This document shows, one piece after another, positions 35,443 to 44,277 of a DNA stretch of 45,909 nucleotides. Source of the DNA: Collimonas fungivorans. GTDB taxonomy: Bacteria; Pseudomonadota; Gammaproteobacteria; Burkholderiales; Burkholderiaceae_D. The DNA lies in contig NZ_JAQGLV010000247.1 of the NCBI RefSeq assembly GCF_028292705.1, positions 1 to 45,909 of the forward strand, written 5' to 3'. Each line of letters opens with the position of its first letter. The first letter of the stretch is position 1. The position numbers and the translations under genes were made by a program. The notes below the pieces were generated by a model that saw only the letters and a program-made list of their open reading frames with translations, did not search any database and was not told where the DNA came from.

Positions 35443-36221
35443 AGTTTCGGCGTCCCATGATGCCAGGACACATCTGGCGCACCATCAACAACATGACTAT
35501 GGACGTTCTGCACCAAGTCGTGCGAGACCACTTTCCCTACTGCCGGATAGCCATGCGGATTATCGGCACTGCCATCGCCCTTCCCGTCGTTCGGTTCCCC
35601 CGCCTTTGGCTCAGAAAACAATGGAATCGTCTCTTTCAGCGTCAGATCGATCGCCAAGATCGTCAGGTTCTTCTGGCCAGAGTCGATATTCATGGCCGGC
35701 ACGTCAGTCGCCTCTAGCATCACCGGCCATTGATGATTGATGCCGGCAAAGCGGTATGTCGCATCAAACCGGCGATTGACGACCGCAGCAATAAACAAAG
35801 TGAACTGGGCGGCCATGCTGCGTGCCGTCTCATCCTCGGCGGCGCAAATGACAATCTGGGCACGGCGTTCGCCCTGCATCTGCCGCAGCTGAAAAATCCG
35901 ATTGTGCGGATCTCCTGGCAGCGTCACCCACTCCGACTCCGGTACTTGCCGAGAAAAATCCCCCAACACCGGCGAATAATCCTTGCCAGTCGCCACAATC
36001 ATGACCGGCAGATGGGCGCTGCTGCCCGGCCCGCCGTCATTGTCGTTCTTGCGCCAGGTGGCTAGCATGTCCTGCACCTGGTCAATCATCCGATCCGGCG
36101 CCCAGACGATGCTCTTACTGATTCCCCGCTCAGCAAATGACTTCATCGCCCTGGTGGTTGGCGTGAGCGAGACGTAATAGCGTCCCATGTACCGGCCAAA
36201 GGCTTCTTTCAATTCAAGCAT
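35439..36221 (-). CDS. Phage tail/baseplate-operon protein of unknown function
   Basis: The start at the ATG at 36221 (MLELKEAF), behind GAGGA, gives 260 residues; an open frame to 36347 overlaps the previous gene. The core is alpha/beta (MIVATGKDYSPVLGDFSRQV, AQIVICAAEDETARSMAAQF, QKNLTILAIDLTLKETIPLF) with a Gly/Asp-rich C-terminal tail containing several His (NVHSHVVDGAPDVSWHHG). Fold and role are unknown; the position among baseplate genes suggests a structural protein. Confidence 0.5.
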   Translation of the reverse strand: MLELKEAFGRYMGRYYVSLTPTTRAMKSFAERGISKSIVWAPDRMIDQVQDMLATWRKNDNDGGPGSSAHLPVMIVATGKDYSPVLGDFSRQVPESEWVTLPGDPHNRIFQLRQMQGERRAQIVICAAEDETARSMAAQFTLFIAAVVNRRFDATYRFAGINHQWPVMLEATDVPAMNIDSGQKNLTILAIDLTLKETIPLFSEPKAGEPNDGKGDGSADNPHGYPAVGKVVSHDLVQNVHSHVVDGAPDVSWHHGTPKL

Positions 36222-36228
36222 GGGATCC

Positions 36229-37059
36229 TCAGCGGCGCAGCAGGCGATTGACCAGATTGTCGACACCTCGACCCTCTGGCTGATCCGGCACAATGATGCC
36301 AGGCAAGATCGCCCGTTTGAATTCAGCAGCATCTGCGCGCATCGCATTCAACCCGGCCTTGCTGACCATCATGGGAAGCGATCCAGCCGAATCCAACGTG
36401 GCCTGTCTACCGACCAGCATAGCGAGGTATTGCTCGTTTTCCTCCTCCAGTCTGGCAATGACCGTCAGCGCACGCTCATGATCTGCCCGAGCATCCCCTA
36501 AACTGGCTTGTGCGCTGTCCAGCAGCGCCAGCATGCCGTGCAGATTCTGGTTGTAGTCGGCAATCACAGCATCGTCCAGAATCGCGCCACCGTCATCTGC
36601 GCTTGCCGCATCCAACACGTAGCCGCGGTTGTCATCGAAGTTGGGCTCATTGACGTAATCGAAGCCAAAGAAGCGCCCTTCGACCTCGCTCAATGCAGAC
36701 GAGAAGCCACCCTTTTTGCTTTCGAACATCTTTTGCGCGGTACGGCCAGCATCCGTCTCCAGGAACTCTTCCTCATGCTCGATGGTGCCATCTGGGAAGG
36801 CCTTCAGATGCACCGTCGCAATGGCAGGCTCCAACTTGACCAGTTTACCCTGATAAATCCCACCTTCCGGAGGCATCATGCCAAATTTGACGCGCGGCCA
36901 ATGGCCGTAATAACCAAACATGTCGCGCTTTTGAATTCGCTCCTGCGTCCTGGCACCATTGATAAAAGCGGCTACCTTGCCGATATTGAATTGCCGCGGC
37001 TTCCCCGTCAGTTCGCGACCGCGCTCATTGAGGTTGTACTGAATCACACCTGTTCGCAT
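36229..37059 (-). CDS. Probable prohead protease / scaffold protein
   Basis: A 276-residue protein with the ATG at 37059. The first half has the pattern of phage prohead serine proteases: IYQGKLVKLEPAIATVHLKA, then a His in GTIEHEEEF and a Ser in ESKKGGFSSALSE, spaced like the His and Ser of that fold. The second half is a coiled coil (QASLGDARADHERALTVIAR, LEEENEQYLAML) with a basic end (VNRLLRR), as in scaffold segments fused to such proteases. It would cut head proteins during maturation. This is pattern-level inference; the operon is otherwise baseplate genes. Confidence 0.45.
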   Translation of the reverse strand: MRTGVIQYNLNERGRELTGKPRQFNIGKVAAFINGARTQERIQKRDMFGYYGHWPRVKFGMMPPEGGIYQGKLVKLEPAIATVHLKAFPDGTIEHEEEFLETDAGRTAQKMFESKKGGFSSALSEVEGRFFGFDYVNEPNFDDNRGYVLDAASADDGGAILDDAVIADYNQNLHGMLALLDSAQASLGDARADHERALTVIARLEEENEQYLAMLVGRQATLDSAGSLPMMVSKAGLNAMRADAAEFKRAILPGIIVPDQPEGRGVDNLVNRLLRR

Positions 37060-37073
37060 CCTACTCTCTCCTG

Positions 37074-37718
37074 TCAGTGCGGTGAAGGCAGCAACACTTC
37101 GCCTTCAGCTCGATAAAATTGCTGCGCCATGGCGCCGTTAAAAAGACCTATCTCATTCTCAAAGCGCTTTAGCAGCGATAGCTGCAGCACATACTTGGCG
37201 GCAATCACCGCGCGCAATGCGGGCGCCACCATCGGAATATTCATTCCCATTTCTCCTTCATCATCGATCGACACCCGGATCCGGCTGGTCAGATAATGGG
37301 TAGCGCTAGGATCTGCGCTGCCAATGCTGCTAGCACTGCTCAAGGCCGTTGGATAGGACTTGTTCTTATCCTGCCAAAGCTGCTCGACAATCCAGCCATT
37401 CGGCCAGAGCAGTTGCAGATACATCCGAAGGAAATGCAATCCCCGCTTGGGATTGCGCGCGCGCCAGGCTTTATAGAGATAGCGCATGGCCGGCTCTTCG
37501 GTACGAATCAGCGCCAGCCCCTCCCGTTTGACGTGCCGCTCGATCAAGGGCAAGGAACCCAGGTGCGGCACGCCGTAGACGTTTAACTCTCGCTCAGCAT
37601 CCCGCAAGTGGGTCTCGAACAGAAACAGGACAAGCTGCTTTAGCTCAGCTTCCAGCGCATTGGCATCGTGGCTGTGCTGGAGCGGCGCAAGCGATGGGAT
37701 TCTGCTGTCGACGCCCAT
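37074..37718 (-). CDS. Putative baseplate protein (gpI-like position)
   Basis: A 214-residue protein whose ATG at 37718 overlaps the stop of the gpJ-like gene (TAATG). It contains LNVYGVPHLGSLPLIERHVK, RNPKRGLHFLRMYLQLLWPN and GWIVEQLWQDK, then RVSIDDEGEMGMNIPMVAPA. In P2-like and P1-like baseplates the gene after gpJ is commonly gpI, which joins fibres to the wedge. The family call rests mostly on order. Confidence 0.45.
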   Translation of the reverse strand: MGVDSRIPSLAPLQHSHDANALEAELKQLVLFLFETHLRDAERELNVYGVPHLGSLPLIERHVKREGLALIRTEEPAMRYLYKAWRARNPKRGLHFLRMYLQLLWPNGWIVEQLWQDKNKSYPTALSSASSIGSADPSATHYLTSRIRVSIDDEGEMGMNIPMVAPALRAVIAAKYVLQLSLLKRFENEIGLFNGAMAQQFYRAEGEVLLPSPH

Positions 37719-39154
37719 TACTGGCCCCAGGAACCAAGGTTGTAATTGGCCAAAGTCACGGAGACGTGCAGGCTATCCGGCGTCATGTAGCGGAAATGTT
37801 CAGGCAGCTGCTTACCTTGCATCGGTGTAATCGTCACTGAAAAATCACTCCCCGAATCCTGCAACGCCTGAACGTTGTTCTTGAGCAGCGCGTAGATCGC
37901 CTTGTATTTCACCACCAGCATGCCGGCGCGAATTGGCACAGCCTTCTCACCGTATTCCTTCAGCAGTACATCCAGAATCTGCTTTTTAACAGCAACGGCA
38001 TCATGAATACGCGCTACCTCGGCGACGATGGTCATACCGATAGCAAGAATGGCTGGAGTGATGAACACGATGCGATAGGAGTCGTCGGCGGCTTTGATGA
38101 CGCGCACAATCTCTTGTTCGATCGATTCGCGCGTGGCGCCATCGGGTGGAACAAAAGAGACGAACAGCCGGTTGATATTGTCCAGGCTCGACCCGCGTAC
38201 CAACTCTTCAATCGTTTCATTCCAGATCGAGAGGAATTTCAAACCGGCGATATTGCGGCGAACCAGGAAATCAAACTCACCCAGGTACACCGCCGTCTGA
38301 TCATAGGCGGACGGGTATTTGCAGAGCTCTCGCAGCGTCGCAATATCAATAGGCGCGGCGCCCGGAATCAATAGCGAGTCCATCGTGATTTTAATGAGGC
38401 CGTCTTGCGGCGCTATCGCATAATCCAGGGCAAAGGGGCTGCCGGCGTCCGGCCGCACGTCCCCGGTGGTCTCATATACAGTCAGGGTGAGAATCTCGCC
38501 GACGCTGGGTTGAAAGCCGACATAGCCAGCGTATCCAAAGACGACAAACAAGCGCCGGTATTCGTCGCATTCCACATGGAATACCTTGTCGCCATTGGCA
38601 ACATTCGTAAATTCCACACTATATGTATACGGTGTTCCGGCCGCATCGGCGACTGAGATGCCGCTGATAAAGCGCCCATCGCTGGGCTGCGGCACCTCAA
38701 TCTTATAGAACGGCTGCGAGAAGGTCACAGTATGCTCAATGGCGCGAACCTGCTTTTGCATCAACTCAGCATGCCCCACGCCGCCGGCCGACACCGTCAC
38801 CGGCGAGTCGGCAACGTACATGCGGCCGCTCGAATCCAGCAGGCCGCGACCGGCGCCAATGGAAAACGCAGCATTGGTAGGATTCTCAACTTTCACCTTC
38901 ACGCGCGCCGGCGTTGCCATCGGCATCAGGCCCTTCAGCGAGGCATCAGCCAGCACAGTCGAATCTCGCACCTTGTCAAAGGGCTCCATCGCGCCAAGCT
39001 CGATCTGCTGCGACATCATCGCCATCATCTGCGCAATGGCAGATTGCGCCTGCAGCAGCCGCGGATCGCCCACCTGGTACAACGCCGCCAGCTCAGGGAA
39101 CTGCGAGACGGAATTGACGATCACCCGATCAAAATCTTCTTTGGAATAGGCCAT
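37718..39154 (-). CDS. Baseplate wedge protein, gpJ-like
   Basis: A 478-residue protein with the ATG at 39154, one base after the gp25-like stop. The N-terminal helical region (ELAALYQVGDPRLLQAQSAI, QQIELGAMEPFDKVRDSTVL) precedes the bundle ASLKGLMPMATPARVKVKVE and GRGLLDSSGRMYV, the pattern of baseplate J proteins ('..a...g....pa.g....v'). The C-terminal half has FVPPDGATRESIEQEIVRVI, then the arm region with AEVARIHDAVAVKKQILDVL. It follows a gp25-like gene as gpJ follows gpW in P2. It forms the wedge ring of the baseplate. Confidence 0.7.
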   Translation of the reverse strand: MAYSKEDFDRVIVNSVSQFPELAALYQVGDPRLLQAQSAIAQMMAMMSQQIELGAMEPFDKVRDSTVLADASLKGLMPMATPARVKVKVENPTNAAFSIGAGRGLLDSSGRMYVADSPVTVSAGGVGHAELMQKQVRAIEHTVTFSQPFYKIEVPQPSDGRFISGISVADAAGTPYTYSVEFTNVANGDKVFHVECDEYRRLFVVFGYAGYVGFQPSVGEILTLTVYETTGDVRPDAGSPFALDYAIAPQDGLIKITMDSLLIPGAAPIDIATLRELCKYPSAYDQTAVYLGEFDFLVRRNIAGLKFLSIWNETIEELVRGSSLDNINRLFVSFVPPDGATRESIEQEIVRVIKAADDSYRIVFITPAILAIGMTIVAEVARIHDAVAVKKQILDVLLKEYGEKAVPIRAGMLVVKYKAIYALLKNNVQALQDSGSDFSVTITPMQGKQLPEHFRYMTPDSLHVSVTLANYNLGSWGQ

Positions 39155-39155
39155 G

Positions 39156-39443
39156 TCAGCTCACGCGCTCCTGCCAGCCGGCGACGTCAACAATCAACTC
39201 GCGGCGATCCGGCAGCGCATCCACGTAGAAGACATTCACGGCGCCAGCCGGCATCGCCTCCAGCGCCGGCACGTCCTCGCGCATCTTGCCGATGAAAGCA
39301 TCGCCGATGCCGGCGGCCATGGGATTTTGCAGCAACGACTGGGGATCAGCGCCATAGTCGGAACCGAGATAGCCGTTAGGTGGCGTACTCAGCCAGTGGC
39401 TGACCATGGCTTGAATGTCTTGGGCGGTGATTGTCGGTGTCAT
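39156..39443 (-). CDS. gp25/gpW-like baseplate wedge protein
   Basis: A 95-residue protein with the ATG at 39443. The central NGYLGSDYGADPQSLLQNPM and the C-terminal beta part ending in ELIVDVAGWQERVS recall gp25-like baseplate proteins, where a 'G...YG.d...ll..p' segment is followed by a short beta sheet. It is the first gene of the baseplate operon and directly precedes the gpJ-like gene, the usual order. Confidence 0.6.
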   Translation of the reverse strand: MTPTITAQDIQAMVSHWLSTPPNGYLGSDYGADPQSLLQNPMAAGIGDAFIGKMREDVPALEAMPAGAVNVFYVDALPDRRELIVDVAGWQERVS

Positions 39444-39471
39444 GGCGATGATGATAGGGCCATCGCCGAGG

Positions 39472-39494
39472 GTGAGATAAGGGGGTTTTCCTAC
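39472..39494 (-). promoter_or_regulatory. Late-promoter-like element of the baseplate operon
   Basis: On the minus strand AGTAGGAAAAC (ending 39485) is followed by CCCC and TTATCT. It lies 42 bases before the gp25-like ATG; the core differs from the others in TA for AT before GGAAAAC. Confidence 0.5.
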
Positions 39495-39609
39495 TGATCA
39501 GAGATCTAATGGAAATGTGTTCAGACTGCTATTATTTGCCTGTAAATCAACATTTACCGTACGACGTATAGACCTGATGTGTTGAAATCAACAGCTTGCA
39601 TAGGTGGAA

Positions 39610-40278
39610 ATGATGGCGAAAAAAACGAATACCCCAAGGCCGGAGTCGGAAACCGTCGCGCAACAGCCAGAACGCATTTGGTGGAAGAGAATGTTCGGCG
39701 CTGCAACGGTGGCTATTGTGGCGTCCACTGGAGGTGTTCTAGTGGAAGCGTATACCGGCGCACTCACCAGCTTTATCAAGCCCACCTTGGCTGCAGGTTG
39801 GAAACAAATGCAAGATCACCTGTTCCCGATGCCTGATGACAAGCTCATTGCGGTTTCTCTGCAGTTCTTCATCCCTCCCAACGTCAATAAGGAGAGATCG
39901 GCCGAAGGAATAAGTGCGACTTTTTGGCCGGCGCGATGCAAACGACCTGAGGGAGACTCCTTCAAGAGGCCATTTGATGGTGGAGAACGCGATTCTTACA
40001 CCAACGCCATCGTAAACATTTCGTGTCGGGCTTCGGGTAGAACCTTGATTACGCTCACCCCTCAAAGTGGAACTACACATACGCTGTATGACGGCATCCT
40101 CAAGGATGGTGAGAAGCTAGCCTTTCCTGGCGTGCCAGGAAGCTACTATGCCGGCATAGTAAGCTTATATCTGCTCGACACCAAGATGCCGGATGGCCCT
40201 TGGCGTCCAGTCAACAAATGCCAAATTAACAATTCATGTGCTGCCGAATTAGGCGCGAATACTCAAGTGCAGCACTAA
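39610..40278 (+). CDS. Membrane-anchored accessory protein of unknown function
   Basis: About 222 residues; the ATG at 39610 or 39613 is placed behind AGGTGG. A basic N-terminus (PERIWWKRMFGAATVAIVAS) leads into one predicted membrane segment at ~27-48, followed by a soluble beta-rich domain with four Cys (WPARCKRPEG, IVNISCRAS, KCQINNSC). The soluble domain contains TLITLTPQSGTTHTLYDGIL and FPGVPGSYYAGIV. It is on the plus strand, opposite to the late genes, and starts the accessory islet that continues with a GIY-YIG gene. No family is recognised; superinfection exclusion or another prophage trait is possible. Confidence 0.6.
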   Translation: MMAKKTNTPRPESETVAQQPERIWWKRMFGAATVAIVASTGGVLVEAYTGALTSFIKPTLAAGWKQMQDHLFPMPDDKLIAVSLQFFIPPNVNKERSAEGISATFWPARCKRPEGDSFKRPFDGGERDSYTNAIVNISCRASGRTLITLTPQSGTTHTLYDGILKDGEKLAFPGVPGSYYAGIVSLYLLDTKMPDGPWRPVNKCQINNSCAAELGANTQVQH

Positions 40279-40406
40279 GCTGGGCGGCCTGGCGCGCTAT
40301 CTCCAATCCTGATGCGGCCCCGCTGTCGCCGTCTGCTCCGCCTCCTATACACGCCCTGCGACGACGCTTAGATTTTGGATAATTATGCCAACTGTGAGGG
40401 CATAGA

Positions 40407-41495
40407 ATGACAGAAGATCAAAACGAACATTCACGCGCTACCATACAGATCACCGAAGAGTTTCTGCGCTCTGGCGCCAGTGCGCGCGGAGGCTGGACCC
40501 GTGAACAACTCTGCCTGCTCAGCGTCGGCTGGCCAGCTCCCAAGGGATGGAAGCGATCCATCCTCGGTCAGACCATTGACATCGCGCAAGCGCAGGAATT
40601 CCTAGCGATAGGACTAGCACGCCGAAATCCCGGCGCCATCGAACCTGCCAAGCTCTCCGTGCGCTCGAACCCTGCCACGTTGTGGCTCTACGTGCTCGAA
40701 CTGGCGAATAACAATTTCTACGTCGGAATGACGCGCAATGTCGAGGCTCGATTCAAACAACATCATTCCGGAGTAGGCTCGCAATGGACAGCCCAGCACC
40801 ACCCCCTGCGAGTGATGCGCTGCGCTAACACCGATTTGACATCGGATAGCGAGGCCGCGCGCATCGAAGATGCCCTGACGGTCCAGACCATGGAACAGTT
40901 CGGTCGCCAGCACGTGCGAGGTGGGCAGTACTGCATGCTTGATCAGGCAGAGGTGGACGCGGCGCTGGTGCGCCAAGGTCAATGGGAACGTGTCCAGCGA
41001 GCCGCCCTGAACCGCAGCAGCTATGAGCTACAGGGCAGTTGGCACGTGGCACTTGAAAATATACTGACGCTGGCCCTGCTGTACTACGAATCGCCGTCCC
41101 CCAGCCTGCGCGATGAATTGTTTTCGGCCTTGTACGGATTGACGCGATACCGATTTTGGCACAGCGATTTCGATGCCGCACTGGAAGGTGCATTCTGGGA
41201 TGAAAAAGGAATCTTGCCGGTCCTGCTCAGCTTCCGTGGCAACCGACCCGCGGCTTCCAATTGCCAAGATGCGTTCTGCGTGCTAGGTGGCGCAATGGCG
41301 CGCAGACGCCGGAACGGCCCGCCATTCCATCACCTGTTTCTACTCGGATGGACAGCATTTGTGCCGTTGGCCACAAGCGCGCAGGTAGCGAGAATCGAAC
41401 AGTGGCTGCGTGAGTTGCCCGCAGAGCGCGACCGTCGTTATGACGAGTTCACAGGTATTCTGCTACCGCAAATGCGCTACCTGTTGCGACGTTGA
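40407..41495 (+). CDS. GIY-YIG nuclease-domain protein
   Basis: A 362-residue protein with the ATG at 40407. After an N-terminal ~85-residue domain, the GIY-YIG core is at ~92-165: LWLYVLELANNNFYVGMTRN has the YVL...YVG pair, then Arg115 (EARFKQHH) and Glu-rich helices (SDSEAARIEDALTV). The remaining ~190 residues are helical with no known motif. GIY-YIG enzymes cut DNA as homing, restriction or repair nucleases. It is 128 bases after the membrane protein and converges on the methylase cassette, stopping 50 bases from the end of the DGQHR gene. Cleaving foreign DNA is the most natural guess, but a homing function is not excluded. Confidence 0.75.
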   Translation: MTEDQNEHSRATIQITEEFLRSGASARGGWTREQLCLLSVGWPAPKGWKRSILGQTIDIAQAQEFLAIGLARRNPGAIEPAKLSVRSNPATLWLYVLELANNNFYVGMTRNVEARFKQHHSGVGSQWTAQHHPLRVMRCANTDLTSDSEAARIEDALTVQTMEQFGRQHVRGGQYCMLDQAEVDAALVRQGQWERVQRAALNRSSYELQGSWHVALENILTLALLYYESPSPSLRDELFSALYGLTRYRFWHSDFDAALEGAFWDEKGILPVLLSFRGNRPAASNCQDAFCVLGGAMARRRRNGPPFHHLFLLGWTAFVPLATSAQVARIEQWLRELPAERDRRYDEFTGILLPQMRYLLRR

Positions 41496-41545
41496 CCGGC
41501 GATCAACCTGATGGAACGGTAACGCTTCCTGCTTACTAATTTCCG

Positions 41546-42721
41546 CTAGAAAAGCTTATGATTTCCGTCTAACCCAGATTGGGTCATAAAGGTTTTGAAT
41601 AGATTCGATTCGCCGCTCGTACCAGGATTGAAACGATCAACTGTGAAATCATCGTCATGTATATCGATCTTCTTGAGCACCGTTAGGAAGTCCGCTTTTG
41701 AGGTAATGTCGCCCTTCCAGCGCAGATCTAAATAGACTGGCTTCAAAAATCGCATCAGTGCTCGAAAGCCGTTTGTCTTATTCAAGATCAAGCCTTCGCC
41801 GCCGGTGAGCCATGCAGTTGGCCAACGTTCTGCGACGGCCGTGAAGTAGTTAAAGATAATGTCAGTAATTTCCAGATCTCGTTCCTGAATGAACAATGAA
41901 CGGAAGATAAGCTTGTCCGCCTTGGACTCTTCCAGTTTTGGCTTCTTGTGCCGACGATATAAATCACGGTCGAGAACTTTATCATCCGTAAGATAACCAA
42001 TGAGCGCCTCAACGAATGTCGCCTGGGTGAGCGTCTCTGTGAACTTCCCCTCAGTCGCAGTACCAAGCCGTTTGATCTTCGAATAAAACGGGCTCTTGTC
42101 GTAAGAATTGAGCGCGACGGCTATCTGGTGACAGGTTTTTTGTGGGCTACGCGCCTTCGACAACTCAAACAAGTCATACACCAAACTCTTATTAACCTTA
42201 GTTTGCGCCAGGTTCACCGTCGAGAAAACGTACGCTTGGCTTTCAACGTCCATGTCCACAAAGATGCTTACGTTTACATCAAATTGCTCTCCGCCGTAGG
42301 CCTGCAAGCCGGCAATGCGGTGCTGACCGTCGAGCACCTGAGCAATACGCGTTGACTCGAGATTTTCGTTTTCGCTTTCTTCGTCAGTGAAATTGCGCAA
42401 GATCATTCGATTTTCGCTTTCGATGTACTCCACATACCTACCATCGATGGCCAGGATGATAGCCGTTGGAAAGCATGCATCTACCGTATTGACATACTGT
42501 CCGATTTCTTTCACTCGCGTTGGAGATAGTGGGCGCTGAATGCCCAAATACTGCTCAAACTGGCGATCCTCCTGTTCCATGCGGCGCACGTCAGAATAGG
42601 TAATTTGGCAGAGTGTCTTTGCGTCAATGGTCGCAATAAAGAAATCACCAATGGGCTGGCGCAGCTTTAGGCAGGGAATGGACTCTTCGAATTTCTCGGT
42701 CAGGATGGTTTGTTGTTTCAT
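41546..42721 (-). CDS. DGQHR-domain protein, DndB-like
   Basis: The ATG at 42721 (MKQQTILT), two bases after the previous stop, gives 391 residues. The signature DGQHRIAGLQ is at residues 131-140, followed by VSIFVDMDVESQAYVFSTVN and LAQTKVNKSLVYDLFELSKA. This is the core of the DGQHR family (ParB-like fold) that includes DndB, the regulator of DNA phosphorothioation. Upstream, SYSDV-like and LSPTRVKEIGQYV segments also fit. No dndCDE or dptFGH genes accompany it. Here it is the third gene of a tight operon with an adenine methylase and a membrane protein, so it may sense or regulate DNA modification or act as the effector. Confidence 0.8.
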   Translation of the reverse strand: MKQQTILTEKFEESIPCLKLRQPIGDFFIATIDAKTLCQITYSDVRRMEQEDRQFEQYLGIQRPLSPTRVKEIGQYVNTVDACFPTAIILAIDGRYVEYIESENRMILRNFTDEESENENLESTRIAQVLDGQHRIAGLQAYGGEQFDVNVSIFVDMDVESQAYVFSTVNLAQTKVNKSLVYDLFELSKARSPQKTCHQIAVALNSYDKSPFYSKIKRLGTATEGKFTETLTQATFVEALIGYLTDDKVLDRDLYRRHKKPKLEESKADKLIFRSLFIQERDLEITDIIFNYFTAVAERWPTAWLTGGEGLILNKTNGFRALMRFLKPVYLDLRWKGDITSKADFLTVLKKIDIHDDDFTVDRFNPGTSGESNLFKTFMTQSGLDGNHKLF

Positions 42722-42723
42722 GA

Positions 42724-43356
42724 CTATTGCCCTTTGTTCTCTGCGTGCGCGACCCACCGATCGGCGAAGACTTTATCCTGCTTCGGCCCCGATGCATCGG
42801 CAGTCGCCAGCATCTTTTGGTAGACCACGGTTGTATAACGCAAGAATAGAGCGACAGCAAAAACATAATAGGACATACTCTTTACTGCCCCCATGTTGAG
42901 GCCCAAATTGATGTTTGGTGCCACAGTTTGAACTTTCAGCAATCCGGATATAATCGCCGCAACTATGGCAAAGACCCACAGTGCGACGACATGCCAAATA
43001 GCTCCTGGAAAAGGCACTTTTCCTGAGCGATCCTGCGCCGCGACAAGTAAGATCGGGGCAGCAAAGGATACCGAAAAGATCAGAAGCTCACCGTTCGATA
43101 CGGTCTTCAAAATCAAGTCGAAGGTGCTTGTCGATGAGTAAACGACTAGTACGCTCATGATGACCACGGTAATCCAGAAAGTCGTAGTGGAAAATACCAA
43201 GGCGAGGAAGAATTCTCTCACAGCCAACTTATGGTCGCGACCGGTACAATCAGCCAACCCTCCAACGAGCGGAAGCTGTCGCAACGACGAAAGCAGAAAG
43301 TCTATAACTTTCTTGAGGACGTGCGCAAAAACCGCGCGAACTTTAGATAGGCTCAT
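42724..43356 (-). CDS. Four-helix membrane protein of the methylase cassette
   Basis: A 210-residue protein with the ATG at 43356, six bases after the methylase stop. It has a basic amphipathic N-terminus, then four hydrophobic segments at ~48-74, 90-108, 120-141 and 161-180, and a charged cytoplasmic end (GPKQDKVFADRWVAHAENKG). No family is recognised. Spacing to both neighbours is minimal, so the three genes are one transcript. A multi-helix membrane partner beside DNA-modification genes suggests membrane damage as the effector step of an abortive-infection system; this is inference only. Confidence 0.7.
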   Translation of the reverse strand: MSLSKVRAVFAHVLKKVIDFLLSSLRQLPLVGGLADCTGRDHKLAVREFFLALVFSTTTFWITVVIMSVLVVYSSTSTFDLILKTVSNGELLIFSVSFAAPILLVAAQDRSGKVPFPGAIWHVVALWVFAIVAAIISGLLKVQTVAPNINLGLNMGAVKSMSYYVFAVALFLRYTTVVYQKMLATADASGPKQDKVFADRWVAHAENKGQ

Positions 43357-43362
43357 GGTTCT

Positions 43363-44196
43363 TTAGGTGGATACGATAAGTAATTCCTCATAGGCCTTTC
43401 TGGCGGATGAGGATCCAGCAATGACGCTCATACGTGATACGGGCGTCAGCGAAAAGCCTTCGTTGTACAGGGCTTGAACGCTTTCGTGGTTTGCATTAGT
43501 CATAATGACCTTGGCACCGCGCGCAGCCGCACGCACTAAGGCATCGCGCAAGCGGATTTGATCTTGCCACGAGAAGATGTTCTCGTTGTACTTGATAAAG
43601 CCGTTGTGATTATGGTGGATCGTGTAAGGAGGATCAGCAAAGATCACGTCGTTCCGGCCAGCGAGGTTAATAGTTGCCTCGAAGTCACGGCAATATAATT
43701 CGGTGCGGCTAAGCAGTTCAGCGGTAGCTGGAAAGTCGTCAGTATCTAAGATGACCTTGGTTTTGGTACCAATCGGGACATTAAAATCACCGGCAAGGTT
43801 CACGCGGTAAAGGCCATTCCAGCACGTCCGGTTCAAGTAAATGAATTGTGCCGCACGCGTGTGCTGCGCACGCATGATCTTGGCCCGCACCTCGTAGTAA
43901 TAATCCTTAGTGTGCTGGCGATGATGATGCCGCAGAACAGTATTCACTTTTTCAGCATCGTCTCGGATACTCGCATACGCGTTAATAAGGTCTGCGTTTA
44001 AGTCAGACAGCACTGCGGCCTTCGGCTGGAGTGAAAAGAAGATTGCTCCACTGCCAAGGAAAGGCTCGTAGTATGTTGAAAAATCATCGGGAATCAGGTC
44101 GAGCACGTGTTCGGCAAGCCAGCGTTTTCCGCCGGCCCATTTAAGGAATGGCGTGAGTGGCTGAGTCGTGGCTTGAATTATGGCTGTAGCGGTCAT
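43363..44196 (-). CDS. Dam-type (D12 class) adenine-N6 DNA methyltransferase
   Basis: A 277-residue protein with the ATG at 44196. All D12-class motifs are present: PFLKWAGGKR at the start (motif X), EPFLGSGAIFF (motif I, 44-54), AVLSDLNADLINAY (motif II), LNRTCWNGLYRVN (target-recognition side), and VIFADPPYTIHH (motif IV, DPPY at 188-191). It should transfer methyl from S-adenosylmethionine to adenine, GATC or a related site. It heads the three-gene cassette, under its own promoter, between terminase and baseplate genes. Protecting phage DNA from GATC-sensitive nucleases, or marking self DNA for the neighbouring genes, are both reasonable roles. Confidence 0.9.
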   Translation of the reverse strand: MTATAIIQATTQPLTPFLKWAGGKRWLAEHVLDLIPDDFSTYYEPFLGSGAIFFSLQPKAAVLSDLNADLINAYASIRDDAEKVNTVLRHHHRQHTKDYYYEVRAKIMRAQHTRAAQFIYLNRTCWNGLYRVNLAGDFNVPIGTKTKVILDTDDFPATAELLSRTELYCRDFEATINLAGRNDVIFADPPYTIHHNHNGFIKYNENIFSWQDQIRLRDALVRAAARGAKVIMTNANHESVQALYNEGFSLTPVSRMSVIAGSSSARKAYEELLIVST

Positions 44197-44277
44197 TTGG
44201 CGTATTAGGTTGGGCGCCCGGATCGGCTGTTACTAAAAGTTTATTTTTTGCGCAGCCATGGGGGCCGATCTTACTTC

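Noticed and set aside
41546-42721. Complete Dnd phosphorothioation system
   Set aside because: Only a DndB-like DGQHR protein is present; no cysteine desulfurase, DndC, DndD or DndE homologue is nearby.
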